From contig JAAWOU010000029.1 in assembly GCA_022799755.1 (NCBI GenBank), forward strand, positions 1 to 41,885: 41,885 nucleotides of DNA. Reading direction: 5' to 3'. The translations under genes and the position numbers were made by a program. This document shows positions 34,624 to 41,737 of the stretch, piece by piece. The DNA is from Lachnospiraceae bacterium. GTDB taxonomy: Bacteria > Bacillota > Clostridia > Lachnospirales > Lachnospiraceae. The stretch's first letter is position 1. Every line of letters begins with the position of its first letter. The notes below the pieces were generated by a model. It ran no database searches and was not told the origin of the DNA. It saw only the letters and a list, made by a program, of their open reading frames with translations.

Positions 34624-35796
34624 ATGAGAGACAGGATGGAGCAAACGGATATGGAGAGAGTCAGAGTGGGGAGGAGACGCACGGGAAGAGCCATGCGCCG
34701 CAGGATCATGGCCATGCTGGTCTGTCTGGTGGCCATGGTGATCGTGATGTTCTCGGTGGTGTCCGTCTTTGCATGGATCAGGGAGCGGGTGAAAGACAGC
34801 GCTGCCGTCTCCAGCGGGGATGTGCTGGAGGGAACCGGGGCTGTCAGCATTGACGAGAACGGGAACGTGGTGGATGCGGACGGAAATATAGTGGGGGTGC
34901 TGTCGGGTTCCGTGGGGATCTCCCCCCAGGAGGTGGAGGCCCAGGTGGCGGATGCCAGGCAGCAGGCGCAGTCCCAGGTGCTGGATGGCATCAGGACCCG
35001 GCTCAACGACGGAGATTCGGTTCTGGAGGCACTGCGGCCCCTGTATCCGAATGATATGATCGTATACAGCGGGGGGCAGTATAATATCGTCCCCATTGAC
35101 TATAGTCTGAAGCAGCACGGCTGGCAAAATGCCAACCTGAATATCCTGGAGACAGGGGAGTACCAATATCTTCAGGACGGTCAGGTGATTTCCCATAAGG
35201 GCATTGACGTGTCGGAGTTCCAGGGAAATATCGACTGGAATCTGGTGGCTCAGGACGGCGTGGAATTCGCTTTCATCCGGGCAGCCTACAGGGGATACGG
35301 AACCGGGAAGCTGGTGGAGGACGCGAACTTTGACGCCAATGTCCAGGGCGCACAGGCCGCGGGCATCAAGGTGGGTGCCTATGTCTACAGCCAGGCCATC
35401 ACCGAGGAGGAAGTGCTGGAGGAGGCGAACCTGGTGCTGACAAAGATTGCCCCCTACCAGATGGAATGTCCTATTGTATTTGATGTGGAAAATGTGACCG
35501 GTGCGGACGGCCGGATGAACGCCCTTTCCATAGAGGACCGCACTCGGTTCGCCCAGCTTTTCTGCCAGACCATTGAGAATGCAGGGTATAGGCCCATGCT
35601 GTACTACAATACGGAGATGGGGATCATGATGCTTGGTCTGGAGGCGCTGGAGGGGTATGACAAGTGGTTCGCGGCTTACCGGGAGGATTTCTATTATCCC
35701 TATGACTTTAAAATATGGCAGTATTCCCAGTCGGGGAGAGTCCAGGGGATAGCCTCGGATGTGGATCTGAATATTAGTTTTGAGCCTTTATGGTAA
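34624..35796 (+). CDS. Membrane-anchored GH25 lysozyme
   Basis: A 390-residue protein. A basic N terminus (GRRRTGRAMRRR) precedes one transmembrane helix near residues 29-52. A linker of about 140 residues follows, then a GH25 muramidase domain from ~192: KGIDVSEFQGNIDWNLVAQD (with the catalytic D near the start), VEFAFIRAAYRGYG, CPIVFDVENVTG (the D-V-E pair), and FAAYREDFYYPYDFKIWQYS at the end. GH25 enzymes cut the beta-1,4 bond of peptidoglycan. Its position directly after sigF suggests a role in sporulation or cell-wall remodelling, but it has its own candidate promoter. GGAGGGAGAGGATCGG precedes the ATG. Confidence 0.9.
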   Translation: MRDRMEQTDMERVRVGRRRTGRAMRRRIMAMLVCLVAMVIVMFSVVSVFAWIRERVKDSAAVSSGDVLEGTGAVSIDENGNVVDADGNIVGVLSGSVGISPQEVEAQVADARQQAQSQVLDGIRTRLNDGDSVLEALRPLYPNDMIVYSGGQYNIVPIDYSLKQHGWQNANLNILETGEYQYLQDGQVISHKGIDVSEFQGNIDWNLVAQDGVEFAFIRAAYRGYGTGKLVEDANFDANVQGAQAAGIKVGAYVYSQAITEEEVLEEANLVLTKIAPYQMECPIVFDVENVTGADGRMNALSIEDRTRFAQLFCQTIENAGYRPMLYYNTEMGIMMLGLEALEGYDKWFAAYREDFYYPYDFKIWQYSQSGRVQGIASDVDLNISFEPLW

Positions 35797-35810
35797 TGCG
35801 AAGAGATTCT

Positions 35811-35822
35811 CTAAGCGGCCAA
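35811..35822 (+). repeat. Copy 2 of the post-stop 12-mer
   Basis: CTAAGCGGCCAA, identical to 9061-9072, lies 15 bp after the GH25 stop codon. Confidence 0.4.
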
Positions 35823-35880
35823 AGTGTTGACAGGCGTTCCTCATCCGGGCGAGATGTCTGCGATTGCTTTATCAATGACT

Positions 35881-35910
35881 GAATAATTTTTGAAATTCCG
35901 TATCATAATA
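35881..35910 (+). promoter_or_regulatory. Sigma-G-type promoter of the spoVA genes
   Basis: GAATA (35881-35885) and CATAATA (35904-35910) are separated by 18 bp, matching the B. subtilis sigma-G consensus (GMATA, 17-18 bp, CATNMTA) at every conserved position. Transcription would start about 24 bp before the spoVAB start codon at 35941. Forespore expression is what spoVA genes need. Confidence 0.7.
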
Positions 35911-35940
35911 ATCAGGAAACCTGAAAGGAAAGCTGATTGG

Positions 35941-36420
35941 ATGATGCGGAATTTTTTTCTGATTTTGACAGGGGGAAGCTATGGGCTTCTGGCAGCGGCA
36001 GGGGTGTTCACGGTGCTGGCGGCAGTGGGGCTGGTGCCCCGGTTTGCGGGCAGGACACACACGGCGAAATATGTGCTGATCTATGAGGAGATGGTGATCT
36101 TCGGGACCCTGACGGGCTGTATGCTGAGTGTTTTTTCCAGATACTGCCAGTTTCATGCGTGGTGGCAGCAGCGGCTTCCGCAGTATGAGAGGCTGTTGGA
36201 TATCATAGGCATGTCGGCCCAGGCGGTCTTTGGACTGTTTGCCGGAATGTTTGTGGGATGTCTGGCGCTGGCCATTGCGGAGATGCTGGACAGCATCCCG
36301 ATCCTGACCAGGCGCATCTCGTTCCGGCACGGGCTGGGCCTTGCGATTATCGGCATGGCGGCGGGAAAGATCTGCGGTTCCCTGCTGTATTTTGTGACAG
36401 AGCTGCATCGGACTGCCTGA
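35941..36420 (+). CDS. spoVAB: Stage V sporulation protein AB
   Basis: A 159-residue integral membrane protein with four hydrophobic helices. LAAVGLVPRFAGRTHTAKYV (the conserved G-x-x-P-R-x-x-x-x-T-x-x-x-K stretch) and MFVGCLALAIAEMLDSIPIL, then GKICGSLLYFV, match the SpoVAB family. SpoVA proteins build the channel that moves dipicolinic acid into the forespore. ATG 35941 follows AAAGGAAAG; an earlier TTG at 35890 would place the start inside the sigma-G promoter. It precedes spoVAA, the reverse of the Bacillus order. The family assignment rests on motif recognition. Confidence 0.85.
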   Translation: MMRNFFLILTGGSYGLLAAAGVFTVLAAVGLVPRFAGRTHTAKYVLIYEEMVIFGTLTGCMLSVFSRYCQFHAWWQQRLPQYERLLDIIGMSAQAVFGLFAGMFVGCLALAIAEMLDSIPILTRRISFRHGLGLAIIGMAAGKICGSLLYFVTELHRTA

Positions 36421-36531
36421 TGCGGCGGCATGTGTGTCAAGGGTGGTTGTGCGCAAAAGCGCTGTTCTTGCGATTTCTGCGCATCTGTTACTGCGGACGG
36501 AGCGGACAGCAACGAGAAAGAGAGATGCTAT

Positions 36532-37155
36532 ATGGCAAACGTGACGGTATATTTAAAATGTGAAAGGAATGCGGAAGTGCAGTCGGAGGACGTGTTCCTG
36601 TCGGACGTGGCCTCCCTGCGCTGCATGGACTCCGTCGTCTCCGCGAAGCTGAAAGCCCTGAAAGTGCACCATTTCGGCAGCGGGGAGACGAAGCGGTGCG
36701 TCGTCAGCTCCCTGCACCTGGTAAAGCTTATGGAGGAGACCTGCCCAGGTGTCAGCGTCCAGATCGTGGGAGAGCCGGATGTGCTGGTGGAATGGATCAG
36801 CGTGGACCGGCACAAGGGCTGGCAGCAGTGGACGAAATGCGCGCTGGTGTGCCTGGTGAGCTTCTTCGGCACTGCCTTTACCATTATGGCATACCACAAT
36901 GATGTGGGCATCAATGACGTGTTCACGGAAATCTATCGGATGGTGATGGACAGGGAACCCCAGGGGCTGAACACCCTGGAGGTGTCCTATTCGGTAGGCC
37001 TGGCCGTAGGCATCATCCTTTTCTTCAACCATGTGGGCGGCAGGCGGATCACAAAGGATCCCACGCCCATAGAGGTGGCCATGCGCAACTATGAGGAGGA
37101 TGTGGACAAGGCTCTCATCGCCACGGCAGGCAGAGAGGGGAAAGAGCAGGAATAG
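36532..37155 (+). CDS. spoVAA: Stage V sporulation protein AA
   Basis: A 207-residue protein, essentially the same length as B. subtilis SpoVAA (206). The N-terminal soluble domain starts MANVTVYLKC. Two membrane segments follow, separated by MAYHNDVGINDVFTEIYRMV. The C-terminal block is SVGLAVGIILFFNHVGGRRI, then TKDPTPIEVAMRNYEEDVDK, nearly superimposable on the Bacillus protein. It acts with SpoVAB and SpoVAC in dipicolinate transport. The frame is open to 36430 and would add a cysteine-rich segment, but that region has no ribosome binding site, whereas AAAGAGAG precedes 36532. Confidence 0.92.
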   Translation: MANVTVYLKCERNAEVQSEDVFLSDVASLRCMDSVVSAKLKALKVHHFGSGETKRCVVSSLHLVKLMEETCPGVSVQIVGEPDVLVEWISVDRHKGWQQWTKCALVCLVSFFGTAFTIMAYHNDVGINDVFTEIYRMVMDREPQGLNTLEVSYSVGLAVGIILFFNHVGGRRITKDPTPIEVAMRNYEEDVDKALIATAGREGKEQE

Positions 37156-37428
37156 ATTTTCCGTCAGCTGTGCATACTGGAGGTAAGAGACAGGAAAAGG
37201 CAGGAAAAAGGCTGTCCGGGACGGCGTGTGCGCTTCCTGGAACGGGACGTTTCGCAGGACAAAAATCCGGTGAAACGCCATGGAGGAAAAGCGGAATCGC
37301 CGGACCGTGCCCCATATGAGGGCCGGAAAGAGCAGCCGGAAAGCGGCAGGGAGAACGAAAGGCAGGCTTTCAGCCGAAAACTTTTATTGTGACAACCGTG
37401 TCATTTTTAAGAATAAGCGAGGAGAATC

Positions 37429-37908
37429 ATGGAAGAGAAAGGGACAAACAACGATAAGAAACAGCAGCAAAAGGAATACGAGCAGTATGTCAAGGCAGTG
37501 ACGCCCACCCACAGCCTCTGGCAGCAGATGCTCCGCGCGTTTATCACAGGGGGCATCATCTGCTGCATCGGGCAGTTCATCCTGAACTATGCGGGCAGCT
37601 TAGGGCTGGACAAGCAGTCGGCAGGCAGCTGGTGCTCCCTGCTTCTGGTCCTCCTATCCGTGATCCTGACAGGATTCGGCATCTTTCCGAAGATTGCCAA
37701 ATGGGGCGGCGCAGGGGCCCTGGTGCCTATCACGGGCTTTGCCAATTCCGTGGCTGCCCCGGCCATTGAATACAAGGCCGAGGGCCAGGTCTTCGGCATC
37801 GGGTGTAAGATTTTCACCATTGCGGGGCCGGTGATTCTGTACGGGATATTCGCCAGCTGGGTGTTGGGGGTGGTTTATTGGGTTGGGAAGTGTTTTGGAG
37901 TGTTTTGA
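37429..37908 (+). CDS. spoVAC: Stage V sporulation protein AC
   Basis: A 159-residue membrane protein. AFITGGIICCIGQFILNYAG, LTGFGIFPKIAKWGGAGALV and PITGFANSVAAPAIEYKAEG are the SpoVAC hallmarks, and a final hydrophobic helix completes the normal length. SpoVAC is a mechanosensitive membrane component of the dipicolinate channel. GAGGAG precedes the ATG. A 273-bp gap with no gene separates it from spoVAA. The usual downstream partners spoVAD and spoVAE are absent: a terminator follows and then unrelated AT-rich DNA. Confidence 0.94.
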   Translation: MEEKGTNNDKKQQQKEYEQYVKAVTPTHSLWQQMLRAFITGGIICCIGQFILNYAGSLGLDKQSAGSWCSLLLVLLSVILTGFGIFPKIAKWGGAGALVPITGFANSVAAPAIEYKAEGQVFGIGCKIFTIAGPVILYGIFASWVLGVVYWVGKCFGVF

Positions 37909-37950
37909 AAGAAGTCGCAGAAAAGATATAAAGCAGAGTATGTATTATGG

Positions 37951-37992
37951 GCAGGGTGGCGAATGAAATGATTCGTTAGCCTGCTTTTTATT
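37951..37992 (+). terminator. Rho-independent terminator after spoVAC
   Basis: A 14-bp stem (GCAGGGTGGCGAAT at 37951-37964, ATTCGTTAGCCTGC at 37971-37984; one mismatch, two G-T pairs) with a 6-base loop is followed by TTTTTATT. It ends the spoVA operon here. Confidence 0.85.
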
Positions 37993-38171
37993 GTGCTTTT
38001 GATTTTTTTCGATTATAATATGGATATGTTGAAAAGTAGAGAGGATTTTTCCTGTAGCAAGAAAAAAGTATTTTTACAAAAAAATACAAATGCTAAAGTT
38101 GATGAAGGAATAACTGGCGAATTCAGAAGTAATTAATGTTTCATGAAGCAAATGGACGGAGGAGCTGGAAA

Positions 38172-38603
38172 ATGTATCTTTTAAATGGATATAAAAGAAC
38201 CTGCGATTTGGCATTATCGGATCCCCTGGAGAATTATGGAGTCTGTCTGGGTGACGAGCATAGTGTGGATGTCTGTTCTGATACGCAGTCCAATCACTTG
38301 ATTGTTTCGGCCAAGATGTGCACAGTTGTAATCCTTCATAATCATCTGTCTTTACAGACATTTTCGTTAGATGATATCAGATTTTTTGTGGCAAACAGAG
38401 GGATTTCTATTTTGGTGGTGGTGAGTAATCAGGGGAAAGTCCATTACTTATATAAAGATAAAAAGTATTCTGAGAGTGAAACAATACAATTGTTTAATGA
38501 GTGTGTAGATGGATTGGACCGTTTATCTATGGTCAGTGAACGATATCATAGAGCACTGGCATTTTTAGCAAGGTGTAGTGAGACAGGACTGTTTTATAGT
38601 TAG
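38172..38603 (+). CDS. Unknown protein with a JAMM-like HxH motif
   Basis: A 143-residue protein. The stretch VVILHNHLSLQTFSLDDIRF gives H-x-H-x6-S-x-x-D, close to the JAMM metalloprotease pattern seen in RadC-like and phage head-morphogenesis proteins (HNHPSG...S-x-x-D). The following ISILVVVSNQGKVHYLYK matches the next strands of that domain. An upstream glutamate (in LGDEHSVD) could supply the fourth ligand. RadC has seven residues between H-x-H and the serine, so activity is uncertain. GGAGGAG lies 7 bp before the ATG. The gene sits in AT-richer accessory DNA and is followed by a 61-residue gene, likely its operon partner. Confidence 0.6.
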   Translation: MYLLNGYKRTCDLALSDPLENYGVCLGDEHSVDVCSDTQSNHLIVSAKMCTVVILHNHLSLQTFSLDDIRFFVANRGISILVVVSNQGKVHYLYKDKKYSESETIQLFNECVDGLDRLSMVSERYHRALAFLARCSETGLFYS

Positions 38604-38616
38604 GAGGGATTACTTT

Positions 38617-38802
38617 ATGAGCAAGAACTATGTGTTGAATGATTTGGAGTTTGATAATGTTCCTTTGAAAATCATACTGCCTTCTGACAGTGAGGACTGT
38701 GATGAGCAAGAATTGCAGAAAAGTAGGGAGAAGAATCGGGAGCTCATTGAAAGAATGAGAAATGAAAAAAATATAGGGAGCTGGTTTCAACACCTTGAAT
38801 AA
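38617..38802 (+). CDS. Small hypothetical protein
   Basis: A 61-residue protein starting MSKNYVLNDLEFDNVPLKII. The N-terminal half is hydrophobic-patterned and the C-terminal half is a charged helix (QELQKSREKNRELIERMRNE). TAGGAGGG lies 8 bp upstream. The gene begins 14 bp after the JAMM-like gene, so the pair is probably an operon; a toxin-antitoxin or enzyme-partner arrangement is possible but unsupported. I do not recognise the family. A hairpin terminator follows at 38846. Confidence 0.6.
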   Translation: MSKNYVLNDLEFDNVPLKIILPSDSEDCDEQELQKSREKNRELIERMRNEKNIGSWFQHLE

Positions 38803-38845
38803 CGCAGGCGGAAGCAGTGAACAGCAATATTGTAGTGACATGTGT

Positions 38846-38884
38846 CAGGGCAGCAAAACGTAGGTGTAGTTGCCCTGCTTTGTT
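38846..38884 (+). terminator. Terminator after the small accessory operon
   Basis: CAGGGCA (38846-38852) and TGCCCTG (38871-38877) form a 7-bp stem followed by CTTTGTT. Confidence 0.65.
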
Positions 38885-38890
38885 CATAAT

Positions 38891-38925
38891 AATAAAAGAC
38901 TCGCGAAGCGTGGCTTTTATTGTTG
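38891..38925. terminator. Second, bidirectional-looking hairpin
   Basis: AATAAAAG (38891-38898) and CTTTTATT (38914-38921) pair around a short GC-rich loop. A-runs and T-runs flank both sides, so it could terminate in either direction. Confidence 0.55.
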
Positions 38926-38992
38926 GAAAACATAGAAGTAAATTGCCTGGGTAGAGCAGGTAATCAGTTACTGATGAGGGAGAAAACATAGG

Positions 38993-39520
38993 ATGGCGGT
39001 CAAAAAGACAGAACTATACAGTTCTCTGTGGGCGAGCTGTGATGCGTTGCGCGGAGGCATGGATGCCTCACAATAGCAGAATATTTATGCACATATCCAT
39101 GGAGGCATTCCGGAGGCGGATATCGATTCCCTTTGGTGTTTTTGGAATGCATTTCCGAAGCTGAAAGATTCTCTGCTGGGCACTTTCCGTGATGGATACT
39201 ACAAATTAATTGTGAAAGAGGATCAGATTCGCCCGACTATATTTTCAGATTCGGAATTTACCGCATATGGGGTAAAGATGGATGAGGCTTTCCTGAGATG
39301 GAAAGCATGTGCGGATCAGGAATTGAAAACGCTTAAGCCGGGAGTGTCCGCAAAAAAGTTGATTGAACGACTGGCACAGGTAATATTGGAAGACTTTGAG
39401 AACTTTATGCTTATTGATAAATATTCTGTTTATCAAATGCTCCTGCTTGGAAAACTTGTAAGAATCCGGCCATATCTGTCAGCCGCAGAAAGCTCAGGCG
39501 AACTGCTGAACCGGTCATAG
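38993..39520 (+). pseudogene. Gutted hsdM (type I methyltransferase subunit)
   Basis: The frame starts MAVKKTELYSSLWASCDALR, GGMDASQ, the exact N terminus of type I HsdM proteins, then a TAG at 39074-39076. After it, in the same frame, comes HIHGGIPEADIDSLWCFWNA, FPKLKDSLLGTFRDGYYKL and LIDKYSVYQMLL, the C-terminal domain of HsdM. The whole methyltransferase core (about 300 codons with the NPPF motif) is missing between them. The 3' end is also lost after ~39450, where unrelated sequence replaces the last residues. GAGGGAG precedes the start. No hsdS or hsdR is present. Confidence 0.85.
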
Positions 39521-39525
39521 TTCAT
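39433..39525 (-). pseudogene. 5' fragment of a gene downstream of the ferritin-like gene
   Basis: A 30-codon minus-strand frame, MNYDRFSSSPELSAADRYGR ILTSFPS, has AGGCGG about 5 bp upstream, so it began as a real gene. It runs out at the junction with the hsdM relic near 39450 and stops at 39433. It is too short to name. It lies 68 bp downstream of the ferritin-like gene in the same orientation and was probably its operon partner. Confidence 0.5.
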
Positions 39526-39593
39526 CAATCCGCCTGACTGCCACAAAGGCGCTCCGCCTGGAATGGCGATCCGCCCGGAAAGACAGACAGCCT

Positions 39594-40136
39594 TTACAGC
39601 TCCGCCATCAGGCCCTGGAGCAGCATGATGTGATACTCCTCGTCCCGAATGATCCTCCGCAGCACTGCGTTCACGCATTCGTCCCTTATCTTTCGGATAT
39701 GGGCGTTGTACTGGGCGATGGCGTCTCTTTCGGCCTCTAGATCCGCGCAGAGCATCCGCCTGGCGTCTTTCGAGAGCGCGAGATAATCAGGTGTCCACAA
39801 CAACGGTTTTCCGCCCGGCTGCCTTGCGGAAAAGCTGACCTCGCCGCCCAAAAGCTGGATCAGCTCGCCCAGCTTCTGTAGGTGCATCATCTCCGCCATG
39901 GCAATGCCCAGAAGCGTCCTTGCAAGGGGACAGGCCGTGAGAAACAGACGGTTCTCGTTGTTGATATATTGGGTGATGGCAGACATTTCGGACACCGGGC
40001 CGCAGTAATCAAAAGACAGAAGAGCGGCATAGTCCGGATTTCGGCATTCCACCTGTGTGGGCGGGTAGGGCAGATCAAGCATCGCCGGCCTTAGGCCGCC
40101 CATATCGCAGGACATCGTGTTGCTGTTTCGTTCCAT
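39594..40136 (-). CDS. Ferritin-like diiron protein
   Basis: A 180-residue four-helix protein. Predicted diiron ligands are the E in GPVSEMSAITQY, the E and H in AMAEMMHLQKLGEL, the E in DLEAERDAIAQYN, and the E and H in DEEYHIMLLQGL. This E...ExxH...E...ExxH pattern places it in the ferritin/rubrerythrin superfamily, in the branch related to manganese-catalase-like proteins of Clostridia. Likely roles are peroxide removal or iron handling; some relatives are spore-coat associated. The ATG at 40136 follows AAAGGAAAG. The following gene is truncated by the hsdM relic. Confidence 0.75.
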   Translation of the reverse strand: MERNSNTMSCDMGGLRPAMLDLPYPPTQVECRNPDYAALLSFDYCGPVSEMSAITQYINNENRLFLTACPLARTLLGIAMAEMMHLQKLGELIQLLGGEVSFSARQPGGKPLLWTPDYLALSKDARRMLCADLEAERDAIAQYNAHIRKIRDECVNAVLRRIIRDEEYHIMLLQGLMAEL

Positions 40137-40215
40137 AGGAAAACTTTCCTTTGCAATCTTCTCTGGAATATTATATGAACCGTCTCAGGATATGTGTCCC
40201 CGGAGTCGGCGCGGG

Positions 40216-40410
40216 ATGTTTACATACTACAGCCAGTACCATATTGTTTTCATCCCCAAATTATAGAAAAAAGAGGCTGTACGGTCAGGTAAGAACCGAT
40301 GTATGGGAGATCATTCAGGCATTGTGCGGGTATAAAGGGGATGAAATAGTTTCAGGAGCGGTATGCATAGATCATGTGCACTTGTGCGTTAGTATACCGC
40401 CAAAGATGAG
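40216..40410 (+). pseudogene. IS200/IS605 TnpA (Y1 transposase) relic
   Basis: From ATG 40216 the frame reads TYYSQYHIVFIPK and hits TAG near 40262. One frame over it continues YRKKRLYGQVRTDVWEIIQA, LCGYKGDEIVSGAVCIDHVH and LCVSIPPKMSVS. This is the canonical order of IS200-type HUH transposases (YHIVFIPKYR...DH-x-H...SIPPK-x-SVS). A one-base insertion in the run near 40260 explains the frameshift. The catalytic tyrosine region is lost after MSVS, where unrelated sequence begins near 40408. No intact ends were recognised. It is an inactive remnant. Confidence 0.8.
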
Positions 40411-40536
40411 TGTCTCGATCATATGGCCAATGAACGGGTTGGTATTGATCTTGACGATGGGGTAAAGGTGAATTATGAGAAGGTGCAGACAGATAGGGAG
40501 GGGAGGAAGTATCAGATACTTGCGGCTATTAAGTAA
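40408..40536 (+). pseudogene. 3' fragment resembling a restriction/BREX-type methylase tail
   Basis: The frame reads CLDHMANERVGIDLDDGVKV, NYEKVQTDREGRKYQILAAI K, ending with TAA at 40534-40536. IDLDDGVKVNYEK resembles the C-terminal tails of Eco57I/PglX-type DNA methyltransferases and related defence proteins. It is joined directly to the IS200 relic and has no start of its own. The family match is from memory of the motif, so moderate at best. Confidence 0.45.
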
Positions 40537-40662
40537 AATATGTTGTGGAAAATATCTTCTGCGTCAGGAGATATATTGGCTTTTTGGAAAGCGGTATCAA
40601 TGAAGAATGAAATAATGTTGCCAGGTACAAATGGGCAAATTCAGAAAAGGGAGGATGGCTAA

Positions 40663-41703
40663 ATGAATAATGAGGAAAGAAAAATTTTTTGGGAGACACT
40701 CCGTTCTTTGAATGGGATAGATTGTAAAAAGGATAGGGAAGTAATAAATGAGGTGATAAAATATCCAAAGTATCTTTATCGGTTTAGGGCAGTAGAAGAG
40801 AAGACTCTGGATGCTTTAAGAAAAAACAGATTATATTTTTCTACTTCTAATTACTATGATGACCCATTTGACACCTTTATTCATGTTGATATTAGAGAAT
40901 TTAAAGATTTATTAAGTAAAGCTCCTCAAGCATTACAAAATAGTGAGCAAATTGGCTCAATGGTCGAATATATATTGGAGAAATGGTTCAAAGTACAAGT
41001 TCAGGAAGAGCAAAAAAATGCATTGGTTGAGTATTTAAAAAGTATGGTATTAAATTCGAGTGTTCAAATAATGATGACAGACTATATCAGGAATATTAGA
41101 AATGAGATTAAGAAAGACACTTGGTCAGTGTGTTTTTCAGAAGATGGCTTAAATGAGAACTTGTGGCTGAAATATGCAAATCAGCATAGGGGATTTGTGG
41201 TTGTATATGATTTGGAAAATGGTGCAAATTTACGTTGTGGAAGAGAGGAAAAGTGTAGAACATGTGGAATAAATGAGTTTGGAACTCCTTTATATCCTAT
41301 ATATTATTCGGATGAAAAATATAATGCAACAAAGTTTGCCCAATTTTTAGCGACTTGCAAGATGATAGGAAATAAACTAAATGAGGAAATGCTAAATCAG
41401 ATAATGGCGGATATGGGAAATCAATTATGGGAAAGAGAACGGATTACATTGATTAAAAAAGAATGTCATAGGTATGATAAGGAGTGGAGAATGATTGCCG
41501 CTACATACTTTAAAGAAGGGCCAGTTATGCGGGAATGGATTCCTGATGCAGTGATTCTAGGTTATTCTATGTCAGTGTCTGATGAGGCAGAGGTAATCGG
41601 GACAGCGTATCAAGCAGGCATTAAAAAAATATATAAGTGTTATATAAATGATGACGGAGATTTAGATGCAATTTTATTGCCAATGTTCGATGGAAGAAAA
41701 TAG
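40663..41703 (+). CDS. DUF2971-domain protein
   Basis: A 346-residue soluble protein, AT-rich compared with the rest of the window, which suggests a different origin. YLYRFRAVEEKTLDALRKNR, LYFSTSNYYDDPFDTFIHVD, WSVCFSEDGLNENLWLKYAN and QHRGFVVVYDLENG are the DUF2971 motifs; KEWRMIAATYF follows near residue 280. DUF2971 proteins have no proven activity and are often found near phage-defence or mobile genes, which fits this neighbourhood. GGGAGG lies upstream of the ATG. It is followed by a partial unknown gene. Confidence 0.8.
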   Translation: MNNEERKIFWETLRSLNGIDCKKDREVINEVIKYPKYLYRFRAVEEKTLDALRKNRLYFSTSNYYDDPFDTFIHVDIREFKDLLSKAPQALQNSEQIGSMVEYILEKWFKVQVQEEQKNALVEYLKSMVLNSSVQIMMTDYIRNIRNEIKKDTWSVCFSEDGLNENLWLKYANQHRGFVVVYDLENGANLRCGREEKCRTCGINEFGTPLYPIYYSDEKYNATKFAQFLATCKMIGNKLNEEMLNQIMADMGNQLWERERITLIKKECHRYDKEWRMIAATYFKEGPVMREWIPDAVILGYSMSVSDEAEVIGTAYQAGIKKIYKCYINDDGDLDAILLPMFDGRK

Positions 41704-41737
41704 GTAATATTTTTGTAGTAAGTGTTAAGGTAAAGAT

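Noticed and set aside
36430-36531. Cysteine-rich N-terminal extension of SpoVAA (seven cysteines in 34 codons)
   Set aside because: No ribosome binding site at 36430, and the protein from 36532 already has the normal SpoVAA length; the cysteines are probably chance.
37280-37501. Small basic protein between spoVAA and spoVAC
   Set aside because: No ribosome binding site, biased composition, and it overlaps the spoVAC start in another frame.
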